Source: Bombyx mori
Taxonomy: Eukaryota; Arthropoda; Insecta; Lepidoptera; Bombycidae
Assembly (NCBI RefSeq): GCF_030269925.1
Contig: NC_085128.1
Location: forward strand, 6,016,501 to 6,080,500
Direction: 5' to 3'
DNA: 64,000 bases
The notes under the pieces are model-generated. The model was not told where the DNA came from. It saw nothing but the letters and a program-made list of their open reading frames with translations, and made no database searches. This document shows, piece after piece, positions 11,627 to 22,300 of this stretch (position 1 is the first letter of the stretch; each line of letters starts with the position of its first letter). A program made the translations under genes and the position numbers.

Positions 11627-12400
11627 TTAATAAGTTGGCATAAAATGTCCTCTTGATTTCTTTGTTCTTTTAGCTTTTTCAATATCAACATTTGGATATT
11701 CTGCTTTTAAAGTATCCATATCAAGGTTAGGGAAACGTTTGAGTAAATGTTGGACATGGTTAAAGTCTCTATTGTGTGCTTTCCTCACTTCGCTATGGAT
11801 TTTTTCATTATACAATCTTCTAAACTTTTTTACTGCCAAACTGTTGATGAAGCCATGTTTTAGATATGGTCTTACCCAACGTGTGTTCATAAATTTAGGT
11901 GTATCGTATTCTGACGGTTGATACTTTTCTGGCATTCCTATAAGATTTATAACATCTTTCACAGGGCGTTCTCCAGTTTCACCTGTTTCAAGCTTGTAGT
12001 AAGCAATATTACGTTCTCTAATAACCGATTCTATGTTATTCATTGATTCTTCAACTTTGTCAATTCTTTCTGGATTTGGGAACAGTCGAACCCTTTCGTT
12101 GCACTCATGTTCCATAGTGTAAAGCATATTACGTTCTTTCAAAAGTACATACCACAATTTGTGCAAATCTGTATTGGACTTTAATCGCAACTCGTCCAGT
12201 TTCCAAGCTCTTCCTACTCTTATATTAGTTTCAGGCCAATTCTTCTTTGCATCAAAGAATTCCATTAAATCTTGCGTAGGTTTGGTTGTGTGGAAATCCC
12301 TTTTAACAATACAAGCTGCTGCTGTGTTGATAGATTTTTGTGATCGCATACATAATGTAGTGGTACTTCGAAAAATATTTTTTATTATTACAGTATTCAT
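11627..12400 (-). CDS. mRpL47: Mitochondrial ribosomal protein L47 (uL29m)
   Basis: A single-exon 257-residue protein of the large mitochondrial ribosomal subunit, nuclear-encoded and imported. Residues 1-40 are Arg/Ser/Thr-rich with few acids (MNTVIIKNIFRSTTTLCMRS) and end in a RDFHTT context typical of a cleaved mitochondrial presequence. The MRP-L47/uL29 region follows: DLMEFFDAKKNWPE at about 44-57, GRAWKLDELRLKSN near 63-76 and the L29 helix DLHKLWYVLLKERNML at 78-93. The C-terminal half has YLKHGFINSLAVKKF. The length fits insect family members. The first ATG after an AT-rich leader was taken. It has no introns, unlike its neighbours, and no sign of decay, so a processed pseudogene is unlikely but not excluded. 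Confidence 0.93.
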   Translation of the reverse strand: MNTVIIKNIFRSTTTLCMRSQKSINTAAACIVKRDFHTTKPTQDLMEFFDAKKNWPETNIRVGRAWKLDELRLKSNTDLHKLWYVLLKERNMLYTMEHECNERVRLFPNPERIDKVEESMNNIESVIRERNIAYYKLETGETGERPVKDVINLIGMPEKYQPSEYDTPKFMNTRWVRPYLKHGFINSLAVKKFRRLYNEKIHSEVRKAHNRDFNHVQHLLKRFPNLDMDTLKAEYPNVDIEKAKRTKKSRGHFMPTY

Positions 12401-12583
12401 GCCTATACAATATATTTTTTAATGACTTCGTTTTACTTTTCTTGGTTACTTCTCTCAAATATATTAAGTGTATAATCTATGGTTACTTCTACAGTTTTAA
12501 AAATATTAACCATAGATAGTGGTAGTTTTATTTTTCCAAATGGAAAGGCAAAAGTATCACACCATACAGCCTAATCTTTTATA
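12401..12583. promoter_or_regulatory. mRpL47 upstream region
   Basis: Presumed promoter side of the minus-strand mRpL47 gene, with no TATA box that I can place. It contains a sequence near 12455-12482 (CTCAAATATATTAAGTGTAT and on) that also occurs near 1257. A short inverted echo follows at about 12509 (AACCATAGAT). Confidence 0.3.
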
Positions 12584-12861
12584 TGAGTCGTCTATTATCA
12601 AAGGCGGCAATCTGACTTTTGGACAATGATTGGTAAATCAGAAAAACGAATTATTGACTTTGTATTCCATTGGCAGTCACAAAACTCTTCGGAACGACAT
12701 CTTAGATAAATAACAGGTTAACTATTAACCTTTATTTAATGCAGGTTTTGAACCGTATTCTTTGAAGGAGACGATGATATTCAAATAAATCTGTATTGAC
12801 ATATCATTAAAATTTTTTTGTCCAAATGTACAGATTGCCGCCTTTGATAATAGACGACTCA
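12584..12861. mobile_element. MITE with 31-bp perfect inverted ends, TA target
   Basis: A 278-bp element. The ends TGAGTCGTCTATTATCAAAG.. and its exact complement match over 31 bp, and both sides are flanked by TA. There is no coding capacity. The TA target and TIR size fit a Tc1/mariner or pogo-type non-autonomous element. It sits at the end of the pogo-like transposase corpse, but its ends could not be shown to be those of that element. Confidence 0.88.
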
Positions 12862-12924
12862 TATGTGAGAAGTGTTTCGTAGTAAATAATTTTCACCATA
12901 CCCACGACTGGCCACGACAGTTGT

Positions 12925-15240
12925 CCTTTTCGTCTAGCTTTTTTTTCTCATTCTTATCTGACAATATTTTTTATGGAATATCGTCACTATTCTCAGATAG
13001 TTTTCGAATGGCTTTTCTTTTTAAATATAGAACAGCTCCTTCTATTCTCTCTTTTTTTTTCTTCTTTGTTTTGACACATTTTATTACATTTTCCTTTTTT
13101 ATATTTTTTTCTGCAGCATTTTTTCTAGTTTTTATGTGTTCTTCCGAAGTCAATAGTGTTGCTTTGCTCTTTTACGCACTTGAATCAGTTTTTGTGGAAT
13201 AGCTGATATATCCTGTAAAATTCGAGATAGGGTGTAGTCTGGATTCTTACTGAACGAAGCCTCTTTCGGAGTACTCGGGTGTGAAACATTAGACATCGTG
13301 GCAGTTCTAACGAAAGATTTTTAGCCACGATTTCAGAGCTATATTTTGTTTCATTTATTATTGGTTCATAAGAACAACCTGGTATAGGTTCCTTCTGATT
13401 GTCCACAGCAGATTTACAATGTGAAAGCACTTGTGTAACAGAAGTATTTGTCGAGTCATCTGTAGATTCTTGAAAAAACGCATAATCTGGCACCACTTCT
13501 GGGTTAAGGGGGTACACTCCAGTTCCTTTAAAACCAGCAATTGCATTTTCCGACGATGCTGCTTTTCCCCAAGCCCTGTTAAGCCAAACTCCGAAAGAAA
13601 GTCTCGATATTCGACGTCCTGGGTTGTGGATTAACCAAAGTCTAGACCAGGGATCGGCAACCTGTTTGTCCTTAAGGGCGCACTACTAAATTTGAAAATC
13701 ACCGAGGGCGCATATTTTACAGATAATCAACAGGTATCAATGGGCATTAAAAAAACCGATTTTTTATAACTTTATTTTGTTGGTGTCATACATAATGATA
13801 CATATAATTCAGTGTGAAACTTGGGTGTCCATATTTTCAGCTAATTTCTTATAATTGGGGATATATTTAGAGTTCCCGGTCCTTAAACAATTAGATATCT
13901 AAATATGAGTCATTAAGCTTTGTTCGGTATTGAAAGAAAATAATTATTTCGGATTACTTGGTAGTTTTAAATGCACGGTCTACGCGTGGTCTATTCGAAA
14001 TACGATCATACACTAACAAAAAATACGTCCGTGTTATTAGATACGCACAAGGTTAGCTAACTGCTAATCTATGCAGAATCCTAAACTCAACTGACTACTT
14101 CCTGTATATCGCCGTTTGACAAGAGTAAGTAAATCGCTGTGGCTGTCATACATACATTTACATTAGTCCAGCGAGGGCGCATTAAAAATCGATCGGGGGC
14201 GCCATGGCGCCCGCGGGCTCCGCGTTGCCGACCCCCTGGTCTAGACTGTTCATAGAAGTAATGTTTTAGTGAATTAAAAACAGAACGAACTAAGGGCTGG
14301 AGATAATGAGACGTGTAACTAGGCATTGATACCAAAAGAATGTCATTCTAAATGGCATATTCCAACATTTCCACAGAATTGGAATGAGTTGAGTGGCCGT
14401 CTAACAGAAAGACAGCTTTCCCGGCTGGTTTCCTTAGAACAAAGTGTGTTTTTAGCCATTCTAAAAATATTTCTGATGTTATATATGCTGATTTTTGAGA
14501 CATGAATAGTTTTGATCCTGGAGGCATTCCGTGTTCAAACTCAGGCTTTTTATTTTTTCCTTTCATACAGGCAGGTGGCAAAAACGTGCCTTCTGAATTG
14601 CAACAGGCTATAATGGTTATTGTCTCCCCTTTTTTAGTTGATGTTACTGTGGAAAAAGCTTTAGAACCTTTTGGAAGCAAGTACGTGCCCCGGACGACTG
14701 TTTAACTGTAGGCCTGACTCATCCATGATAAATACGCAGTTAGGAGGTAGCATCTCATTCTCATGTATAAGGACGCTTTCAAGCAATTTATATTTGTAAA
14801 TATGCATTAACTTCTGATCTATTCATTTCATTTACTCTAGACAAAGAAACTCCTTCTGACTTCCTAAGTGTAATATCAGTATTTCGGCTTAAGAACAACT
14901 GCAACCAGTCATATCCTGTTTTCTGATTGTCTTTGTTGAATCTATGTTTTAATTTTAACTGTTCGGCAAATTCGTAAGCTATTTTTCTGACATTATCCCT
15001 TTAGCTTGCATTGTTTTAATATGAGCAACCAATTTCTTCTCATTTTGTTCTCCGAATAAGGTAGGTGGTCCCATAGGGCCTTTCTTGTCATCATTCTTCT
15101 TTAGTTTTCGTTCTAATGTCTTTCTAGGTATCTGATATTGGTGACTAGCTGCGCGTATGGATAATCCATCATTTTTCACACCATTAATAGCTGCTTTTAG
15201 TGATTCTTCCAACCAGTTTCCTCTCACAGCCACTGCCTTT
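12925..15240 (-). pseudogene. pogo/Tigger-like transposase, broken
   Basis: Reading the minus strand from 15233, an intact start MAVRGNWLEESLKAAI begins a psq-type helix-turn-helix (SIRAASHQYQIPRKTL). After a one-base shift near 14980 a second stretch reads KIAYEFAEQLKLKHRF and DWLQLFLSRN. The DDE_1 catalytic part is at 14348-14680: SKAFSTVTSTKKGETITII, then FLEWLKTHF and VFLLDGHSTHSN, with the Asp of LLDGH as the second catalytic acid. MPSYTSHYLQPLVRSVF at about 14280-14335 follows; the usual LQPLD has Val in place of the third Asp. The C-terminal tail (YPLNPEVVPDYAFFQE) lies at 13185-13517. Stops, shifts and the hAT MITE at 13648-14238 break the gene. Confidence 0.82.
13648..14238. mobile_element. 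hAT-type non-autonomous element, 8-bp target duplication
   Basis: A 591-bp element. The left end is CAGGGATCGGCAACC and the right end, read inward, is CAGGGGGTCGGCAACG. The 8-bp GTCTAGAC is at 13640-13647 and 14239-14246. Eight-bp duplications of the nTCTAGAn type and CAGGGGTCGGCAA-like ends are hallmarks of the hAT superfamily. It has no transposase. It lies inside the pogo-like transposase, so it arrived after that element. Confidence 0.92.
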
Positions 15241-16025
15241 CCTCTTTTTTATTAGGTATCTAAAACAAATAAGAAAATCAATATTTTGTAGAGAACATCA
15301 TTTCTGTGACATGGCACCATGGCCATCATATACCGACTGCAATTGGCCATCACTCCTTTTTTCCGGGAGAGACGGCCACAATAAAAACTAAAACAAGTCA
15401 TGACACGAAACAAACAATTTTGAAGTTACAACGTAGCACTGTTTGTATACTTTACATCAAATACAAATATCATCATAATTTAAAGAAACTTATACCACAA
15501 TTGTTTAAAACAAAAAACATCACATAAATATTTACAATAGTCGAAACAAAAAACAAAGGATTTACTTACATTTTCTTTTTTTTTTGCCAAATGTTTTGCC
15601 GCACCGCTGTCCTCACGCACGACGACAACGAACTAAATGCTAAACGGTGAACGGTGGCACTTACGGCCGTTTTCAATAACCTATCTATCCCTAGTTTCGG
15701 TTACTAAAGATAGACAAATCTATATTTTTGTCCTTACTTACGTTCCAATAACCTATCGACGGGCAGCAGTTCCTATCGGATTTATCTATCCATCGTCGGG
15801 AGGACGGATAACCTGCTAAAGATAGAACGCTCATACAAATCGTGCTTACTTCCGTTTCAATATGAGTTTTAAGTAACTCTCCGGTAGGCGGCGCTATCTC
15901 TAGTATGGGCATTCGCTTATCTGTCAAAATCGGCCGGTTACATGTTTATCTTTCGAAAGTAAATCGCTATAATTTAATAATTGTTTCTCTTCATATTGGC
16001 ATATTGTAGCAGTGATGATAGTGAT

Positions 16026-17229
16026 ATGGAATTATTTCAAATGATAATGGATTGTGATGCAGATAGTGATAGTGAGGCCGATATCATATGGTTAGGAAAA
16101 TAAAGATCGTCTGAATTACATGGCGAAGATCAATAATTACGAATTTGACTATAGATTTCTGAGCAAAGGTATTGTGAATGAATTGATTAATTTAATGAGA
16201 CCATATTTGAGTGTAACGTCAAAAAGGTAAGATAAATTTTAACCATAAAAGTATTCGTTATTACAACTTATATTTGTTTATAGCAATAGCAAAATTATAC
16301 CTAATTTTGGTTGTGTTACAAAATCACACTCAACAGGAATTCTATAATACTGCTGGATTCCCATGGTGCCCTAAATGACATTCATATACTAATACTATAA
16401 CCTGGTAGGCTATTTACCTTCATTCTTATTACACACTGATACCTCTACATTTTATATTTGTGTTACAGATTCAAATATAGGAGAGGAATTTAGAAATAGA
16501 AAAAGAGTATTTTGAATGTGTAATTTGTGTGCAATGCATCATTGATGTTTCAAAATGTTGTTGCTTGATGGCCTGGGTCTACTCATGATACAGCTATAAT
16601 TAACCATTCCGATTGAAAAGGTATTTCTTATTTATATTACCTTATTTATATTATTATTATTATATATTATTATTATATTTTTATTTATTTATATTATATA
16701 TTTAGATGTTTATATGAATTTTATATGACACTATTATAATAAATTATATACATATCAAGAGAACATTGATAACAAGGTGGACTTGGAAATTGCTATTTGC
16801 TTGCCGATAGAGGCTATCCCCACAACCCTATCTTTTAACGTGATTAATTAACCCACATACTCAATCGGAACGATTTAAAATGAATCACATATTAAAACAA
16901 GAAATACTATAGAGAGGTAATCTTTTTTTTTAGTTAAGAGCTTGTTATACTGTATTGTAAAATAATTTAAGCGAATAATGTATAATTTTCAGATGCATTG
17001 GTGTTTGTAAAAGAAGACTCCCTGTATATCATTGAAAAGTAGATTAAAACTAGAAAATATGCAAGCTGTTATTATAGCTGCCATGCTGCATAATATCGTC
17101 AGAAGTATGAATTTAGAAGAATTAGAATCAGAAATTTCAGTCGTAGATACATTACAGGAAAATAATATAATTGTTCGTAACAATTTTTCAAAACTTACAT
17201 CTGAAATACAACTATGTACTTATAAATAA
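16026..17229 (+). pseudogene. HARBI1-like Harbinger nuclease, decayed
   Basis: Fragments appear in family order. An acidic N-terminus (MELFQMIMDCDADSDSEAD) comes first, then an out-of-frame stretch resembling ELINLMRPYLSVTSKR ending at a plausible donor near 16227. Near 16550-16610 is NVVA-stop-WPGSTHDT, matching the family NVVARWPGSTHDS block with an in-frame stop. Near 16790-16830 is LLADRGYPHNP, matching the catalytic DSGYP block. The C-terminal RLKLENMQAVIIAAMLHNI is at 17032 onward. Several stops and shifts make it inactive. Confidence 0.82.
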
Positions 17230-17811
17230 TTGCTTCCAAAGATAATTTATAAAATAAACTCCAAAGATAATTTGACTATTTTTTATTTTCCAAAATGATA
17301 ATTACATGGTAGTTAGTACATGCAAGATTTTAATTTAGAATTTGTACATATACTTAAAAAATATCTAACATAAAATTATTATTGCCTACTTAATTTATGA
17401 AATTTAATATTCCTTTTAAGTAATTTTTAATTTTTTAAATTATCTAAATCTAACTTAACTTTTGCTACAACAATCTCCTTTTCTTTATTTTCCAAGTCAA
17501 GTCTCTTTTTTGCTATTAGATATTCTGCTAATGCATTGTCCCTATGCTAGCCTTGCATTTCTTTTCTTCCATCTTGTTTCCTGTTGTAAAAGTAAGCTTG
17601 GCTGTAAAAGTGTTAAAAATATTATATGTGACCTACAACAATGTGCATGCTTTATCCAAAATTTCATCTGCAATCCTTACCACCTCCAGCCTGTAACAAA
17701 GAGCATAATTATTTCAAATACTACGGCAACCTGAAGAAAAAATCATGTTTATCAATGTGTTATTAGAGACAAACAATCAACTAATTATACTAACCTTACT
17801 AAGGTTGTTTC

Positions 17812-18057
17812 TTATGTTGCCGTAGCGTTCTTTAAGTTTTCCCATTTTAGTCGAAGCTGCGATGGAGTTCGTGGGAAACGACGAATCGACGAATTAAAAT
17901 CATTTACAAGGGTTTGCCAAGCCTGCTCCTTCAATTTATTGTTTGTGGCATTTGTTGCCTTATTATTGAAATGTTTTTTCGCCGCCACAAGTTCTGCTAG
18001 AATCATCGTCTCATCTTTTGTCATGGGTGCTGCCTTTCTTGACTGAAAAAGATACAT
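17812..18057 (-). CDS. Myb/SANT-like DNA-binding protein of the Harbinger element
   Basis: An 81-codon frame on the strand opposite the nuclease. It reads KDETMILAELVAAKKHF, EQAWQTLVNDFNS, then RTPSQLRLKWENLK, the Trp-spaced pattern of the Myb/SANT-like partner protein that Harbinger elements encode to deliver the nuclease. It ends with a stop at 17812 (or continues by splicing) and is short for the family, so it is probably the first exon of a longer, now useless gene. Confidence 0.75.
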   Translation of the reverse strand: MYLFQSRKAAPMTKDETMILAELVAAKKHFNNKATNATNNKLKEQAWQTLVNDFNSSIRRFPRTPSQLRLKWENLKNATAT

Positions 18058-18670
18058 TTTCTAAACTTGAACTCAAAGTTTTCAAAGTAAAATTATTATT
18101 ATCAATGTAGTTCATAGATACTTACAGAATTCATTTTATTTCACTGTAGCTCTTTAATTATAAACACACTTAGAATTATAAACGAAAGTTTTAAAACGTT
18201 TTGGAGGTAAGTCATCATCTAATATAGTAGGTAAACAATAGAAAAACAAACAAAAGAAACTGATCACTGCTTATTGGCAAACGGACTGTCAAAACGTTTC
18301 GTTTCATAATTTCGACTAGGATAAAAATAGCAATACGTCCAATTTAAAAAAATCTACATATGTTTTTATTACTTTTTGTTATAAACAAATGTGTTTATGA
18401 TAGTCTACAATATGCTGGTTAAATTATAGTTATAATTTAGAATAAAATAAAATAAGTCTTGAACCTGATGTTGTTTCGTATTTGTAGTAGAACGAAACGT
18501 ATCAAGAGGCTCGGATAAATCGGAGGGAAGAAGCTATCTACTGTTGGTCAAAGAGAGATAGCACTTATCCGTGATTGTGAAACGCAAACTAAGGATAGAT
18601 ACGCTCTTGCTGATATTCGGAGATAGCTATCTATCCGAAAACTCAGATACGTTATTGAAAACGGCCGTTA

Positions 18671-19281
18671 ATGAAGGATACTTTGAAATATTTCGATAGG
18701 CCATCTCTCCCATATGGCCATCTACCCCGGACTTACCTAATATATATTATACGTATTATACTTATATCTGCTTGTTTTCTGTCAACATATTAAATGTCTA
18801 AATACATATAAATTGGCAAAGCCAAAACCGAACAGTACCGTTTCTCCTTTTTTTTCTCAAAAACTTTTTTTTTTATTTGCTATTGTCGATTTTTTGTTAT
18901 CAATTGTTTTCCCGCCTTTACGAGATCAAATTAAAAAAGGAAAATGTAAGATATATATAAAATGAATCGAAAATCGTTTTCTAAGAACGCTTAATCTTAT
19001 TTTATATTTGAATAAAGCTTTTAACATATGAATACAAGTTTTAATTTACAAATATTTATCTATCTCAACCATTGATGGAGGTATAAATTTTTTTCTTTTC
19101 CATATGCTCGGTAATAAACAACATTTCATGACAATTCGCATTGAAATTTAACCTACGCAATGTTTTTAACGTTCCGCTGCGTAGCCTAGCCGATGCCGAA
19201 TTATTGAAAATTATTGATTCATAGTTTGCCGCAACTAGACAAGTTCACGATTGCACGTATTCTTTCTGAATTAACGGCCGG
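18671..19281. other. Spacer upstream of first cuticle gene
   Basis: AT-rich with no exon or repeat I can name. It presumably holds the upstream control region of the cuticle gene at 19369. Confidence 0.45.
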
Positions 19282-19316
19282 TATAAAACCTCAAGACCCG
19301 TGGAACAAGCATCAGT
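19282..19316 (+). promoter_or_regulatory. Core promoter: TATA box plus TCAGT initiator
   Basis: TATAAAA at 19282-19288 is followed at the expected distance by ATCAGTC (initiator, start of transcription near 19314), then a leader of about 55 nt to the ATG at 19369. Arthropod cuticle genes commonly have this pair. Confidence 0.85.
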
Positions 19317-19368
19317 CCTGCCTGGATCTTTGCTGCTGTCCACCACCCCGTCGTTTCAATTTTACATC

Positions 19369-22300
19369 ATGGCCTTTTTATTTAAGGTAACGTTGTATCT
19401 AACCTTATTTGTTTGTAATAGTGCTTAAGTTGATCGGTAATGAATAAACGTTTCAAGAAATATTTAATGTAGAGATGTAGTTATTCTTGTTTCTTTTCAG
19501 AAGAGCTTTTATTTTTTAGTATAAAGCGGAAAAACGAATCTGTTATATACATACCCATAAAAATAATGTATGTATAATAGAAATAACAGAAAATGATTAT
19601 TAGTATTGACTACGTAACTATACTGACATCTTATAATTTATATCTCAAGGTGGGTTGTGCATTTACGTTGTAGATGTCTATGGGCTCCAGTAACCACTTA
19701 ACACCAGGTGGGCTGTGAGCTCGTCCACCCATCTAAGCAATAAAAAAAAAGGAATGAATCTTGTTGATATCTGATGTGTGAGCTTTGATAAATTTATAAA
19801 TTTGATTGTGTTTTGTTAATAATTAAATTACTCTAATGAACGCGATCTAACTTCAAGCAAATGAAAACTATTAAAAAGAGCAGAACTGGTTTTTACTAGT
19901 ATTTACGTAGTCCTCGGGTATCCATTAAACGACTTTTTTTTACTTTATCAAAAAAATGTACTTACAGCAATATTTTATTTATTTTAATTACGAGTATTAT
20001 AATTCTATAACCTAGTTTAAAATTCAAAATCTTATTAAATAATATGACATTGAAATAGCGTCAATCATGAATGCTGTGTAATGCAGGTTTTGCGTAAATA
20101 ACCCATTTATTTCGAAGCTAAAGCCTCAGGTCACAACTTTCTTCGCCGCTTATTAGTTTTCATTGTCACCGGCAGTTGAGTAACGAGATAGTACCTATCA
20201 ACCGTGAAGGTCATTTTTTTGCCCAACAGAAGTAGGACGTTCATGAAAATGTCAATGAGTAATCATTTTTGTACATTCAGAGTTCTAATAAAAATGACAA
20301 ATTTAATGTTTTATTAATGATTGCTTAATTTGTGCTTAGTTTTTATGAAACCCACTGTTAGGTTTCTTTAAATTATACTTAGTATAGGTAACCATCCTAT
20401 AACACGGTAGGTACATTTCCACAAAGTCCCGTGTAGTGCGAAATCATATTATATGATACTAGAAGCCAATACAAGAAGGAGAATAATTGTTCTAAATGAA
20501 ACATCTTAGCTATACCTATATATTTTTTTTAGCTATTATAGACAAAAAATAAGCTTTAAAATTTCGGTTATTCGCATATATTGTATGTTCATAGCACATA
20601 ATTTCATATAATAAATAATTTTAAACAAAAAATCTTGTTATCGTGTTGTAAAAGTACCGTGTTATATATAAGACGGTTTTGGGGAATTTGTCTTTTCGTG
20701 TTAGAGTGGAACTTTGTTGTAAAATACCGTGTTATATGTCGGTTACCTGTATGTCATTTCTATTCAAAAAACTAATACGTGATACAAGAGGTGTGAGAGG
20801 TCGACCAAAGAAGACATGGATTGAGTGTGAATGACAATATGAAAGAAAGAGGAATCAGTATTGAGATGACGGCTGATAGACGAGAATAGTATAGAAGAAA
20901 TCGTTACCGAGTGGGATAAAGTGAGACAAAGAAGAAGAGTACGTGACGTAGAAGTTTTTTTAGGAATTTGTTTACTGTAGTAGGTAACTAAATACTGCGT
21001 GCAAATAAACGATCAAAAATTAATAAATTTCCAATACAGATATTTGTCGCGATCCTGTTAGCAACTCCAGCCTTCACTGGAAAAACGGGAGGTTATTCCT
21101 ATAACCGGTTCAGTGGGCCTGTCAGCGGTCAGATCGTCGAAGTCCAAGTACCGGCGGCTGAAGGCATTCCGGCTCAACAACACGCAGATTACGGATACGA
21201 TCATAATTCAGGGAAAATACACCCGGACACCGCCAAATATGCACATTTGAAGACCGTAGATTACGTGGTATGTAAAATTACAACTAGTATGTTTTCAGTT
21301 CACGCTTCTCATCGCGCAACGACACCATCACGAAGGGCTCGACGAGCGAATTAACTCATAGACACAGCCCACTGAGTTTCTCGCCGGATCTTCTCAGTGG
21401 GTCGCGTTTCCGATCCGGTAGTAGATTCTGCGAAACACTGCTCTTGCTAGGGCCAGTGTTAGCAACACTGCGGTTTGAGTCCCGTGAGCTCACCTACACG
21501 TTAGGGTGAAGCTGAAATAGTCTCTCAAGGCTATCAGCATAGGTAGGAAAAAGAAAAGTAACGACATCGGCGTGTAGCCTCCCATTACTCGTTCGTAACT
21601 ATCCCCTGAGCACTGATGATCCCGCGTGTTCTCAGCCCTTATGGATTGATGGTAATACCGATTGGTCCTACATCTGCGGCGAAGCAATGACGAGTTGTGG
21701 CTTTGAGCCTATTAAATCTATTTAGTACCCCAATGCTGTTGAGATTTTAGGCTAGTGTTTTCAAGGAGGCGTTTAAGCTGTGATATATTTGAGCTCCCGT
21801 CGCTATATAAGATAAGGTGGAACTCGTCTAAACTTATAAAAACAACTATGTACGTTACGAACTGGCGGCTAATCGTGTTTATAGACTAGGCATTGTGTCA
21901 TATAGAAAAAAACAATAAATAGTAAATCCTGTTGAAGATCGCTTAATACAGTGTTGTCTTACGAGTGCGGCTGTTTCTATCGTATCTGTGTCACACTTTA
22001 AATTTTAATTTTTAAGAAATTGTAAATTTTCCTTAGTAAATATTGGATATACTCGTACATATTTCAATCTTTCGACGATTATTAAGCATTCAAAAGTAAA
22101 CTTACACTTTTGAATGACTGTATTTTTATATTTTTTTCTTTGTGCGTTATCTGATCGATTCGAAATTGATACCAACATCGAAAAAACAACGCGCAAATTC
22201 GCACAGCTCGTTACATTTAGAGATAGCTACAGTCGGCGCATTCTCATCTAGACTCTAGAATTATTATTACGGATAAAATAAATGTATGTTTATTCTCAGG

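Larger units (their letters stand above)
15664..18667. mobile_element. PIF/Harbinger transposon, about 3.0 kb, degenerate
   Basis: Inverted ends CGGCCGTTTTCAATAAC face each other at 15664 and 18667, both flanked by TTA (15661-15663 and 18668-18670), the 3-bp target duplication expected for PIF/Harbinger. It carries both standard genes: a HARBI1-like nuclease on the plus strand (decayed) and a Myb/SANT-like protein on the minus strand. The length is normal for a complete insect Harbinger, so this is a full-length but dead copy. Confidence 0.92.

Noticed and set aside
12921..13202. Phe/Ser-rich 93-codon frame
   Set aside because: It is the complement of the Lys/Glu-rich tail of the broken pogo-like transposase.
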